A stretch of 64,000 nucleotides of DNA, taken from Marasmius tenuissimus. Taxonomy: Eukaryota > Basidiomycota > Agaricomycetes > Agaricales > Marasmiaceae. The DNA lies in the NCBI GenBank assembly GCA_029532415.1, contig JAQOTA010000046.1:1550001-1614000 (forward strand), given 5' to 3'. The notes beneath the pieces were generated by a model, which had not been told where the DNA came from, did no database searches, and saw only the letters and a list, made by a program, of their open reading frames with translations. The position numbers and the translations under genes are program-made. Position 1 is the first letter of the stretch; each line of letters begins with the position of its first letter. Shown here piece after piece: positions 25,237 to 36,794 of this stretch.

Positions 25237-25590
25237 TGATTGAGAGCAAGAGATGAGAAAAGCAAGGAAAGGTTGGTTCGTTCTCCAGCAGAACGCTTCC
25301 TGAATCTTTATATAGCACGTACCCTTGTGGGTACACGGTTACACGGTAACTTGATGCATAGGAGCGCCCCGAGTCGGACAAGAGTCGGATACGGCTCGAA
25401 TGATTTCCGAGCCAATTTCCGTGAATAGATATATCCTAGCAATTAGTAAGTTGAGCAGTGTCATATCTTAAAGTATCAGTCAAGAGGGCTTGAAGGAACT
25501 TGCGCATCCACTGCCAGGTCGAAGCAGGCCGTCGAAGTTCAAGAGGACAATTCACGCGTGAGCTCGTGACTCGTGAGGAATTCGCGGTGT

Positions 25591-25627
25591 GTCACACTAT
25601 GTCACAGTTTGTCACCACATGTGTCAC
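25591..25627 (+). promoter_or_regulatory. Phased array of four GTCAC motifs
   Basis: GTCAC occurs at 25591, 25601, 25611 and 25623, the first three exactly 10 bp apart, each preceded by T. It lies about 140-170 bp before the methyltransferase start and about 360 bp before the DLH1 start on the other strand. Helical-turn spacing suggests cooperative protein binding on one DNA face. The binding factor is unknown. Confidence 0.4.
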
Positions 25628-25761
25628 GCAGCTTTCCTTTTCTCTAGCGTCGCGACGTCGACCGACTGCTTGAACTTCAACTGCACATTTATACCCTTTG
25701 AGGTGAAGAGTCCAAAATTGGCCTTTTGTTTCATTGTCTAATGTCTCTTATCTATAGATCA

Positions 25762-26882
25762 ATGTCAACCGTTGAAGATGATGGCGACCTTGAACTCAAC
25801 CTCGACTCGGTCTTCCCTGTATGTTCATCGACATGAGATCCAATAAAATCCCAGAAAGCAAGTTGAGCATGCTAGGAACCACCGCGACCACCCACACCAG
25901 ATCCGACTATCAGTGTCTATCATCGAGAGGGAGGCAAGGGAGAGATGAAAATTAGATTGGTTGGATCTCATCCGTTATGGGGACACTATCTGTGAGTCAA
26001 TATATGAAGTATCTTTTTTTCCCTTTCTCTGATTGTTGGCAGATGGAACTCTGCACTTTGCCTTGCCTCGCATCTTGACCAGCATGCCAAAGAACTATGC
26101 CGAGATCGATGTGTTTTAGAACTGGGAGCTGGGGGAGGTTTGCCTAGTATTATCGCCGCACTGAATGGTGCGCAAAAAGTACGTTTTGCTCGATTGTCGG
26201 TCGCTCTTACCCTCACAGTATTTTTTCATATCTAGGTCGTCATTACCGACTATCCAGATACTGCTCTCGTAGAAAATATGAACCACAATGTCGACGAAAA
26301 CATTTCAGAGAGTCAAATTCGGGAGCATGTTTCTATAGAGGTGTGAAGGGCGCGATCTCCGAGCGAAACTTGACACTGAGCCATGATTTATAGGGTTACA
26401 TATGGGGTACACCGGTCAAGCCACTACTCAACGCTCTCCCAACATCAAAGGACATGTACGACCTGATCATCCTCTCGGATCTCATCTTCAACCACTCGCA
26501 GGTACGACAAGAGTAACTTCACGTTCACAAGCAAAACTCAAACTTCATCAAATCCAGCACGACGCATTGCTGAAAACTTGCGAGGAATCGTTGACACCCA
26601 CTCGTCAATCCGGGGAAATGGGAGAAGCGAAAGACCCATGTGTACTCGTGTTCTACACCCATCATCGCCCACATCTCGCCCACAGAGACATGGGGTTCTT
26701 CGAAAAAGCAAAAGATCGAGGGTGGAGTTGTGTCAAGATTGTCGAGAAAACGTATCCAGTCAGTAATTTCTCGCGTTCCACCTGCACTACCGCTGACGTT
26801 TCGACAGCCAATGTTCCCAGATGATCCTGGAGCAGAAGAAGTTCGCTCTACTGTACATGGTTGGAAGTTGACCAAAAATTGA
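25762..26882 (+). CDS. EFM7: Protein N-terminal and lysine methyltransferase, Efm7/Nnt1 type
   Basis: This is predicted to be an S-adenosylmethionine-dependent methyltransferase that in yeast modifies the N-terminal Gly and adjacent Lys of elongation factor eEF1A. Exons are 25762-25818, 25876-25991, 26043-26178, 26236-26340, 26394-26501, 26558-26758 and 26808-26882, giving 265 aa; an in-frame ATG at 25741 would add seven residues. The family signatures are clear: HPLWGHYLWNSALCLASHL, motif I VLELGAGGGLPSI, the acidic post-I VVITDYPD, NMNHN, and DLIILSDLIFNHSQH (motif IV). The later FYTHHRPHLAHRD and FF.KA segments also fit. No targeting signal is seen, so it should be cytosolic. The gene is divergent from DLH1, sharing about 525 bp with it. 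Confidence 0.87.
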
Positions 26883-27155
26883 TGTGCAAAGAATAGTTCC
26901 AATTCGATCATTGCTCCTTCTGTTTCCGCCCATTTTCAAACCCCCCCGAGATCGTAGTGAGCTCCGGACAGGCCTTTGGTAGGCAACCTGACGCCGAAAT
27001 TGACGTCCGAGCCGTTTCGTTTCAGTGCACGTAATTTTCCGATTTAAACGATTTCGATCGTGGATGAAATTTCCTCCTGTTACGTCCCGACCGAATTATG
27101 AACTTCAACCTCTCCACACTCCACCACCACCACTACTACCACCACCACCACCACC

Positions 27156-28751
27156 ATGGACTCTCATATCTCATTGTCCAGTTCATCCCCATCAAGCTCC
27201 GCACCTCCCATTGCACGCTCTCTCTCTCTGAAGGATCGCAAGGTCAACCGACAGTCAAATACCCCAAACCGCAGTCGGTTTAGTCTCAACCTCAATCTGC
27301 TGTTACCGAGTCCTAGTCTCAACAAGGTCTCTATTCCAACCTCGCTGGAGTCCCAACTCAATGGGGAAGGAGCTGAAGGTCGATGTCGGATTGTGGGTAT
27401 AACCAGGAAGAGGTCCGTACATGCTCACGCGTCAAAAACTGTCCGGATCCTCATCATACATTTGTGGCAGCAGGCATGCTAGATTAGCGGTTCCACCGTC
27501 GGCAATGAAATATTACGATTGCTCAGAGTAAGTTCGCTTTCTGTACGTCGTGAATGGTATGATTGATACCGTTCTCTTGGTTGTTCAGACTATGTTCTTC
27601 GACCGAGGATGAACACGATCTCGTGGGTGGCTTATCCTGCTTTGGTTCCCCCAAACGCAAACTGCAAAGGACACGCACGTTATCGACAAGGGCCTATGAG
27701 AAGCAACCGGCTGGAGAGGAGATGTGCTCGCCCGCGTATCGGATTCAACAAGAGTGGAGGGCCAAGAACGAAGTGCTTATCCGTGCGCGTTCCTATACAA
27801 CCCGACAGCTTAGAGTCGTTACGGAGAGCTCGGGTGGTAGTTCCGGTGGATGTCCTCCGCTACCGTCGCCTTGCGAAGGGTTGTTCGAGTCGTCACGTAC
27901 GACTAGGCGACCCCTGTCATTGACAATTGCCCTTCCCGCTCCAAGTACAACTACAGGCTACCTCCTATCTCTACCACCCGACCCTGACTCGTGGAATCTT
28001 GAAGAACAAGGACTCCCCGTACCGCTTCCTCTATCGCCCCTTCTGTCACCTGCACTCAGCCACATTGACACTGGGTGTGCGAGTGCGGCTGGAATAGAAC
28101 CCCCTTCACCAACCTTCCCTCCGTCACCTTTTAGAAAGCTCTCAGCTACTGTCGAATCCTCATGTGGCCACTACTCGCTCGATGATGATTCCTCGCGTCA
28201 CCGTCACAATCGGTGGATATCCGACTCTCAGTCATCGGATGCTTGGACCCCTTCTACGTGTTCTAACCAGGACCTGCGTCTCTCGCAGGATATAGAGTCT
28301 GTTATCAACTATGCTGGACAGAAGTTGAGGAAGACTTCCTCGCCTCCCAAAACGTGGGCAGAGCCTCACATTATCAGGGAGGATTCTATGGAGAACTTTG
28401 GGGTTGTGGCTGGGGTTAGGTTCGAACACGATGGTGGTGGTGCTTGAGGAGGACTGATTCTCCTACCGACTGAAGTGGAACGACTGCAGATTCGGCATCC
28501 CTCCTCAGAGCATGGACGGGGTGGAGATGGTATCGGAATGGTTTGACCGTCGTGAATCGGAGGAGGATGAGGATGAAGAGGACGCCGCGGCGTCTTCGTC
28601 TGACTCACATGTTTACGTCGATACTGGTGCTGGTACACCTCGTGGGGAAATGGGGAATGGTGGTGGTGTTGGTGGGCTGAAGTCAAGAGGGAGCTTCTTG
28701 TGTAGAGTAAAACGGTCGTTGAATCCCCTCCGGCCACCTACTCGTGCTTAG
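27156..28751 (+). CDS. Hypothetical Ser/Pro-rich protein with acidic segment, 464 aa
   Basis: No family was recognised. The proposed exons are 27156-27412, 27483-27527, 27589-28419 and 28490-28751, all GT-AG and phase-consistent. The ATG lies right after a (CAC)n/(CCA)n run (27117-27156). The N-terminus is Ser-rich with the motif ARSLSLKDRK. The short second exon gives VPPSAMKYYDCSE, and the third carries long Pro/Ser-rich stretches such as PVPLPLSPLLSPALS and a small Cys/His patch. The fourth exon begins in an ordered stretch (DGVEMVSEWFDRRE), then a run of Asp/Glu (EEDEDEED), and ends with a basic tail RVKRSLNPLRPPTR. If the last intron were retained, the protein would stop at 28447. The composition suggests a disordered regulatory protein; the function is unknown. 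Confidence 0.6.
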
Positions 28752-29246
28752 GCGCTCCCTGCTGTTTCTTCGTTTCCCGCCTCGTTGGAAATCCGCTTTG
28801 CTCGTGCTCAGGCGTTGACGTGCGTAGTATGCGGACGCCGCTCTCTTGATTCGAACTGTGGATCGGTCTCGGTTTTCGTTTCCACCGCCGCTGTTCTGAT
28901 ATTGCTTCCTATCCTATCCTTTGTGTCTTCTCTTTGATGATATCCTAATGATGCATTAAAACAAATACTGCCTAGCACATGAAAATGTCGAAGAGTATTA
29001 GAAAGATCTTTATAATATATATCGTAGCGCATGCGCCGAATACACAAGCAGATGAGATTGAGTAGTGAGATGAACATGGGAAAGATTGGCAGATGATAGA
29101 AAAACCCGATGATACATAGAACATAGATAAACCATTGTACAATACGACGTGGCAAGAGTTCGTGGTGATTGGCCAGACAAATGATGGGGTGATGGATGAT
29201 GGGAGGGGGGTGATGGGTAGGCCGGGGGGTAACGGTATACTTGAGA

Positions 29247-31779
29247 TCAGAAAAGCCCAGCTTCTTTCAGATGATGGCGAAGTATACTGTCGCGGACTGG
29301 AGTAGAACAAAAGTCAGCTGCTGAGCACCTTCGCAACGCAGGAATAGGACAACAACTCACCTGTTCTGAGAGTCTCAGCGGTCGCTTTCGTATCCTGGGA
29401 GAGGGGGGAAGATCGAGAGTGAGTAACTCAGCTATCACGGTTCACTTTGAAACTGACGTACAGTGCAAGATGTTGGGTAGAGATACACCATACGCGTTTC
29501 GTCCTGCGTAGTCTTGATCACAATCTCCTTGAACCGGTTTTTCATAACTGTCAAGGGGAGAAGGCACATGTCAGTACGCTGATATGACCATACAAGCTTC
29601 ACACGTCTCGACTTACACCTCACAACACTAGCCGTATCATTAGGCGCCTCCTCCCCAAACGAAGGAACATAGTCCCGGAATTTCGTTCCCGATTTGAGCT
29701 TCTTCCTCAATAAATCGCACTTGTTCATGAAACACACCAAAGTGGTGCGTGAGAGGAGTTTGGACGCGCAGACGGCTTTCCAGATGGATATGGTGTCTTG
29801 AAGACGGTTGACGGTGGGGTCTTCCAGGAGACCTTCGTCGAACGCGGATATTGCTGTGGAAGGAGGGGAGGAGGGGGGGTTAGTTAGGCTGGGGATGGAT
29901 TAGAGAACTAGCAAAAGAGTACGTACGCGCCACTGATTTGGAGACGGGTTGGGGATCGACGAGAGGGGGGAGGGGAGAGGTGCCAAGGAAAGGAGCAAGC
30001 CGGGTTTGATAGAGATGCCGATGGTCCACGGAAAATCACAGGAACGCAACCATCAAGAGAACCATCAAAACAGGCGGGAGAAGTCAAGGGAAGGGTGGTT
30101 TGAAGGTGTCATTTGAATGAGCACGCTGTTACGGACGGGCGGGAAGAAGACTCACGAAATATAGTCGCATTGACATTCTCGAAATAGGGGATCCAAGCTC
30201 GGCGCTATTGCAAATTCAAACACTGCTTTGAGTAACGGATTTTTGCCTGACGAGGAGAGGACGACTTACGACCGTTCTGGAGCCTCCGACGTCGTAGATG
30301 ATCCAGTCGAGTTCTGGACTACCTCGGATTTCTGAACACAGTAAGCTTTAGCCTCTAGATTTCCAGGGGGGGACAGGGACGGGGACGTCAAGAAAGACCC
30401 ACTCGATTCGAATGATATTCGGTATTCTTGGACGCCAACAGTCCTAAGCCGACACCGAACAATATCGTCGTCGGAAGGGTCATACCCAGGGGTAGCAATT
30501 CGGTCTAGGTCCTCCAAGAAACTAGAACGAGTCCGTTAGTATCACTTCCTTCATTAAACAGCCCTGGCAACCGGACGAGGGGAGGGGGGGAGTTAGGTAC
30601 TCACAATCCAGCCGACTCCTCCATCCTAACACCCCTCTTACTAAGAATCCTCCTGACACCCTCATCCATCCACAACAACTTCATCGCATCCTTACAATTC
30701 GCAATAACCCTCGACGCCTGCTGTAACCCGGACTCCTCAAACTTGGAATCAGCGTTCAAACCCGGAATCCGTTCCCCGTTCTTCGTAGCCGCCGATCCGT
30801 GTAGCCCCGTTTGCAGAGCCTCCTTCCACAACCACGGTCGGACAAAGACCTCCTCGCGTCTCTTCGGCGGCGTCGAAGGTCGAGAGAGCGATTCGGAAGG
30901 GAAAGCGACGTTATCTCGTGTAGCATCTCCACCTTCCTGATCCATACTACGAACCTCCTCCGTCCCAACACCCAAAACCCTCCTCAAATCGACCTCGACA
31001 GAATTAAGCGGTGCCAACCTCCGTCGAAGATTCTCATGCTTGTCGGTAACGGGTATCCTGTTCTCCGTCGCCGATTCATAACTCGCGTGCCTATTCCCCG
31101 ACGACCGTGGTCTGAGAAGAAACTCGGAAGCGGTAGGCGTAGGGGATCTCGGTATCCTAGACCCAGACCCAGTAATGTCATCGTACCCATACCCATACCC
31201 AAACTCGGTGTCGATCGGTTCGTCGTTTTGTTCAGCTTGTAAGGCGTCCAAGATGGTTCCGATAGATCGGATAAGGTTCAATTGGACGACGGCTCTCCAG
31301 GATGCTTTTTCTCGGAGCCATTGACCTTGGTCGTATGCCATTCTGAAGTCTAGAATGAAGAAACAAGTTCGGTTCCGAAATGAGTTTTCACGATTGACAA
31401 ATAACGGAAGGGGCACGGGGAGGTTTCTTGGGTACTGACTTTTCAATGTCGTTGACTTTCCTACAGGGGGTTTGAAGGGGAGGGGGGAGGAGAACAAGTT
31501 CAATCAATCAATCAATCATCCTTCCATCTCAACGGTGGGCAACTTACCGCTCTCCGATTGACCCAAAAGCAAGACCTTGACGACCTTCGCGTCCTTCTTC
31601 ATCGCTGCCCTCGCAGCGTTGATCTCCTCATCAATCGCGTTGCTCACTTTCTGTTCCTCTTCTTCTCGAGCGATACGAACGGCTCTCTCGGATTCGGTTT
31701 CTCCCTTGGGTGGTTTCATGAACTCGGCGAACGGGTCATTGGCCACGTTGTTTGAGAGGGTTCGGAGGGCGCCTGGCAT
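29247..31779 (-). CDS. Non-canonical G-protein alpha subunit, 546 aa, 11 exons
   Basis: Minus-strand exons are 31548-31779, 31440-31460, 30605-31349, 30403-30521, 30270-30331, 30156-30204, 29927-29932 (6 nt), 29617-29853, 29462-29547, 29361-29394 and 29247-29296. G-alpha landmarks: P-loop GQSESGKSTTLKNF; switch I RLRTVG with the catalytic Arg and Mg-binding Thr; switch II DVGGSR; then WIPYFENVNATIFLAPIS; NKCDLL for guanine; the TSCTDTK loop; and a C-terminus LKEAGLF. Oddities: the usual switch-II Gln (GGQR) is Ser; the start MPGAL lacks Gly2 and the Cys for lipid anchors; the C-terminal Cys is Ala; and the helical domain carries large Ser/Pro/Gly-rich insertions (canonical subunits have about 350 aa). 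It is expected to bind guanine nucleotides but may hydrolyse GTP poorly. Such divergent subunits are expanded in basidiomycetes; no specific receptor can be named. Confidence 0.9.
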
Positions 31780-33310
31780 CCTGGGTTATTCTCGTCCTTG
31801 AAGTGACAAGTGGAGGGGGGGAGACGAGAACGTTGGGGGGAGAGAAGGGGAGGAGAAGCTAAAGAGGGGACAAGAGTGTTGATGGGGTAACTCTATATAG
31901 CTGTTCCAGTTCAGTATTTCGGATTCTTTGCCCCTTGCCGCGTGATTTGAATTCAGTATTCAGTTATCAAACTGAATAGAGAGAGGTATCGAACATTGAT
32001 TGACCAATGACATGGAACTCGCAAGTTTGGCGCTCCCCTTCTTCGTGTCGCGTTGTTCCGAAGCCTCCGTCCGTCCAGCACAGGTTGGTTACATCTGGCT
32101 GCTGGCAGTGGAGGAAGTTCGCAGTTACACGTGTCCGTGTTCAAGAAAATCCAGATCCTAGTCCTATGTAGTCAAATCCTCCCATCGCCCCCTTGAATGG
32201 TCCTCAATGTCATACTTACTTAGATCATTCCGATTCGTATTATCGGGAGTACGCCGCGGTTACGTTCAGGGTCCAGGGTCTGTGAGCACTGAGCATGTTG
32301 GAACTCTGGATCTGAGCAGTGAGTTACAGTTACATAGGCTTGAGATCGTTTCCCCCCTCCCTGTGAGAAAAAGAAAAGACACAATTCTGGGCTAGCCTCT
32401 ATGTAGCCTCCATTTCTCACTCACCGTTGTCGTAATTTGCTGTGATAGATTGGGATAAGTATGTGGATCGTGGATCATTTCCTCCCCCCCACCCCACCAC
32501 GTATTGATGAAACTCCAACCGCTCCGTGATTTCTTGTTTAAAGGTAACGGGATGACCTAAAGATAAATTATTTAGAAGGAGGAGGTAGTGAATCAAAGCT
32601 ATGATAAAGATAAAATACCAGTGCCAGTGCCGCGGGCGGCGCGACGCCGCAGCTGTAGGTTTTAATGGGCCATGGCAATTCCTGTGTCCTGTGTCGTGGT
32701 GCTCCGACAATCCGAGAGTCCTATGTTTCCGGTGGATATCTCAGCGGGTTCGAACCCTTCGGGACTCGGAAGTAATGAAAAAAATTAAGGGGCCTTCCTA
32801 CTGTAACCGAGACAAAAGCCAGCAGTTTAGCGAACCGAAAGAAAATTAAAATGGGCGCACTGACCACTAACCAGTGTGTAAGCCAACCAGTGCAACCGTC
32901 GTCACCAAGCGGCGTTTGCTCGGATGAAATAATGGAACGTTGCGACCCTTCATAATTCTGTCAGGGTCCCCATTCTCCGGGCATGCTGGACGTCGAAGGT
33001 TGAGGGTCCACCGTCTTCCGAGGACTCGGGAAGGGAGTCATTGGTACAGAAGACGGAGATAAAAGCCGATTGCGAGGACTTGGACACGTACTGGATATAG
33101 TTAATCAGTGATCTTTACCATATACGGTTAATCTCTCGGACTTTGAGATGGACCTTGTCAGAATCAGAACACTCATTGCGACTCGCGAGTGTCATGTATT
33201 TGAAGCTGTAAGCAGGTAGAATTGTGCTGTGAGTGCGTAGGTAGCACATATACAAAAAAGAGCGGAGCAGAAGGGTACTGGCTACATACATAGTCAATGC
33301 TGTTGGCCGA
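31780..33310. other. Intergenic, G-alpha upstream region
   Basis: Promoter side of the G-alpha gene (a TATATAG at about 31896 on the complementary strand context), followed by sequence without recognisable coding content. A tRNA-B-box-like GGGTTCGAACCC at about 32746 is isolated and has no cloverleaf around it. Confidence 0.4.
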
Positions 33311-35035
33311 GAGAAGGGCGATTAGTATCAAAAGACGAATACTAGACCGCGGTGATGGATTTACATATTTTTAAAGAAACCCAGAAGCCCAGAATATTTA
33401 TGCAGAACGGAGAAAAGATCGTTTACACCGACTTCCGCCTTCTTGGTCCGTGCGGCGCACTCCGTTCCAGCCTTCCTCCCAGCAACGATAGCGGGAAGCG
33501 GAAGCAATTATGAGGGGTTCGGCCACAAAGTCAAAGCGGTAACGATGGGGAAAGGAGATAAGAATAGATTGTATATGGGAAGAACGAGTTGATATGATGG
33601 CAGAAGCTACATTTCCATCTTCCACTCGTGATCGTTGACACCCCTCCCTCCCCCCTCCCCCACAACCTGTGAGTAGGAGGGGCCAGGCAGACGTACAAAT
33701 TGAAAGCTTCAGTGATCGAAAAAAAAAACAACAAAACGGCTGGGTATATAGTCCCTGGGGGCCTGTGCTCCTTATTATATGTACATCGACCTCTAGTGAA
33801 CTTGAACGCTCCTCCTCACGCGCACCTTGAGCTTGAAAACTCCCCCACATCAAGTTCAACGGGGTAGATCGTTTATACCGACACCCGCCCACCTTCTCGC
33901 CTTATCCGTCAGCCTTTCACAGCCAGCGAGGGGGAGGGGAGGAAATCACAAGTCAAAGCGGAAAATGCGAACGCGAACGGAGATCAGAAGAACGTTTGAA
34001 CCCCTCCTCTCCACGCCTCCATCAAAGTTCAACGATGACAATCTCTTTTAGGAACAAAAAATCGTTTGTTCTAACAGTGCCTACATTTCCATTTCTTTGC
34101 CGATCCCCTCGCTAGTGGACAGCCAGAGAGAGGAAAAAGGTGGAAAGAATGGTTGGAACTTACTTGGAAAGATATCAGTCCCCCCCCCCCCAATATGACA
34201 TAAACTCTTTCAAACTATTCACGCACCCTGTGCAAGGCCGGTACATCATCACTAAAATGTCGAACAGAAAACTCGGTAAGTCAATATACATAGCAGTGGC
34301 GTTATAATTGTGACTGACATGCCTCGGTTCGCGGTTTGGGGTAGGTCGCCGAAATAGGCCGCTGTCCCCACATAAGGTAGTGAGGAAGAGTGCTAGTCAG
34401 GCGGAATGGGGAGGTAATTCCACAAGAACGATAGTCTGTACATCTCGAGAAACCGGTCACGGTCTGAGTCTACGGAGATCAACGAGCCGCGAGCGCGCTC
34501 AACGAAATACAGACTCGTTCGAATTCTCGAACGAATGAATTCAGGACTTGAGCGAGCCCAAGATTGGAGATCTGAATATAAGTCCCCAGTCGAATATCTC
34601 ATTGGTCTCGATCAGAGAGAAAGAATGATAAAAAGAAACGCTGTTTCAGTGTGCACAAGGGCGGCAATCGCCACTGGAATGTTGACAGCCGGGAGTAGTG
34701 GTGGTTGTCAAAAGTCTGGTGCCAGTGGCGTGTGTCAGTGTGACTCAAGCTTCAAATAACGGTGGGGTGGGCCGCCCCCCTACCGCTGGAGGGGGAATCC
34801 GTTGTCCTGCATGTATAAGTGAAAACCTAAGACGTGAAAGTTTATTGCGAATAGTAGTGGCTATAGGGTTGAATCGTGCTTGCGTAGGTAACATATCTAT
34901 AATGTCATAGAAGGCGGATTAGTATCAAGAAGCGAAAATACAAGCCCGGCGAAGAGGCCAGAGATTGGCATACAGTATACAGACTGATGGAGAACGGAGC
35001 AAAGATCAATTTACACCGACGCCCGACCACCTCTC
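33311..35035. repeat. Diverged repeats of the 3' end and downstream flank of the 574-aa gene
   Basis: The 3' end and flank of the gene at 35011-36794 (about 34908-35035, with GATTAGTATCAA, then GAACGGAG.AAAGATC and TTTACACCGAC) has a relative at 33311-33440 in the same order. A second partial copy lies at about 33857-33990 (AGATCGTTTATACCGAC, then TCAAAGCGGAAA). Further matching pieces lie at 33605-33620 and 34080-34095 (ACATTTCCAT), and near 33800-33860 and 33995-34035 (GAACSCCTCCTC, CATCAAGTTCAACG). The pattern looks like old, decayed tandem duplications. There is no intact gene here: the frames are short and overlapping. Confidence 0.55.
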
Positions 35036-36794
35036 GCCTTCTTCGTCTTGGTCGTCACAGTCCTCGAAGTCCCCAACACCTCCGTCTTTGCCTTGTGTAC
35101 CCGCGTAGATCTCCTCAACCTCGGTGCGGGAGAGGAGACGGGAACAGAGCGAGTTGACGTGGGAGAAGCTACACCGTTGCGACGGAGATTCTCCTCTATG
35201 GAACGGATGGTACGTAAACCAGGTTCGTGAGGAGTTGGAGGTGCGTCATCGTCTTCCACGGTGGGAAGAGGAATAGTACGGAGGAGAGGTGTGGCTGGGA
35301 TTGGAGGTACTAGCGGGGTACGACTGCGTCGAGGTGGTGTCTTTGGGGTGGAGAGGAGAAGTGAAGAAGACGGTTTCTGCCGCTTCGGTGTAGATGGCTC
35401 ATTGTCGTCAGAGTCGCAAGCTTTGCGCTTGCTGCCTGCGATGGGTAGATCAGGTAGAGGGGAAGTTGGGATGGAAGAGTGGGGAGAAGGTGAAGAGGGA
35501 ATATCCATGTCGACGTCCGTGTCCGGCTCTGACACCTCCATCTTATCAATGTCGCCATTGGAGAACCCAGCAGGAGCAGAGAGCAGCAATGACAAATCGG
35601 GCTTGCCACGAACGGGTGAGGGCGAAAAAGGAGAGGATTTCGACGCATAAGGAATGCTCGGACCTGCTTCCTCTGTGGCATCGTCGCCGTCATCAACAGC
35701 GTCACCATCAGCATCAGGCGCAGTCATGTAGGCAAATCCACGCCTCTCATACCACCCAGCAGCGTCATCCTCCGTCCTCCCTTCCCTCATCAAAATCCCC
35801 ATTTCCAACTGCAACCTCTTCGCCTCAACACTCTCCCTCTGCTGCCTCCAAATAGCCTCTCTCGTCTCCATCCTCCCATCGTACACGATCTTCCGCTTCG
35901 CCTCCCTCTTCACCACGTAAAACTCCTCTTTGCCCTTCTTCGCACGATAGTCCCTCAACGAGAACCAATCGACATCCAACCACCTCTCCTTCGCTTCCTC
36001 ATCCGTAATCCACCCAATGGCGAGCAACCGATCAAGTATCACACCCGGTACAGCATACTCCCTCCTCCCCCTAGGCGGATCAGGACAATAACTATACGGA
36101 CGCTCCCTCATCAACTCGTACACATCCCTCGACGTCACTTTTCCCCCGACTTGTAGGACAAGTAAAGGGTAAAAGACAGATGCGTAGGGTGTGTACCCCC
36201 ATCCGAGGCCTGCGGGCGTTTCGTCGGGGAGTAGAGAGACGATCTGGTCGACGGTGAGATTCGTGATTTGGTCTCCCCAGACCATGGGTTCTTCGATGGT
36301 TTCTGCGTCTGGAGGGGGGAATCGGAATATGTCGGGTTTGGAGTAGGTACGCATGCAGTCTTCGTAGTCGACGAGAGCGGTGTATGGGTCGAATGTGGAC
36401 GGTGCTGGCGAGGAGGGTTTGTAAGCGTGGTCGAGGGGCGTGATGTTGTTTTCTGCTAGGGCTGCTTTGAGTTGTGCGTGTGTGGGTTGGAGGGGTTGGT
36501 GGCAGAGATGACGAGCCGGCGTCGGTTGAGAGTCGTAGTCCTGAAAGAGCTCGTGTTAGTGTACGGAAACGCTAAAATGGACGCGAATGACGAACGCACC
36601 TTTGGTTGGTATGGATTGTCGATTATGATAGGGATGTAATAATCCTTCTGCGCCTCAACGGGCTTGAGGAGCGGTGGTGCACCGTCAGACGTCAAATCCG
36701 GGAATATAACCTCTAGGGTTCCCGGTACACACGTCGTGAGCGTGACGACGATACCGTCTGCGATTTGGATTTGAAAAGTCCGCTGTTGTGCCAT
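35011..36794 (-). CDS. Hypothetical protein, 574 aa, disordered basic C-terminal half
   Basis: Two minus-strand exons, 36600-36794 and 35011-36540, are separated by a 59-nt GT-AG intron in phase 0. The ATG at 36794 opens MAQQRTFQIQIADGIVV, a beta-strand-like start. The middle has the most ordered segment: QIVSLLPDETP, FYPLLVLQVGGKVT, DRLLAIGWITDEEAKE and a helical charged stretch ending RREAIWRQQRE-like (codons near 35850-36100). The C-terminal half is Ser/Pro/Asp-rich with many SP/TP sites (possible kinase targets) and ends in basic KTKKARGG. I recognise no named domain. The central block weakly resembles the protein at 6207-8096. Both are probably nuclear or cytosolic. Sequence from its 3' end is repeated downstream (33.3-34.2 kb). 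Confidence 0.72.

Larger units (their letters stand above)
21850..25320. repeat. Left arm of an inverted segmental duplication (CDA1 + DLH1)
   Basis: This segment is related, in reverse complement, to about 42600-46125. Both arms contain a convergent chitin deacetylase / dienelactone hydrolase pair with identical exon lengths. Non-coding homology extends upstream of the deacetylase. A block around 22577-22592 containing ATGTTTTATGCAACCG recurs on the minus strand at about 45309-45330. A block around 21855-21885 containing CGCGACGCG..TTGGTCACGTTT recurs near 46095-46120. The outer limits are estimates made by eye. Confidence 0.8.

Noticed and set aside
32740..32765. GGGTTCGAACCC motif resembling a tRNA B box
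   Set aside because: No acceptor, D or anticodon arm can be placed at the proper distances on either strand.
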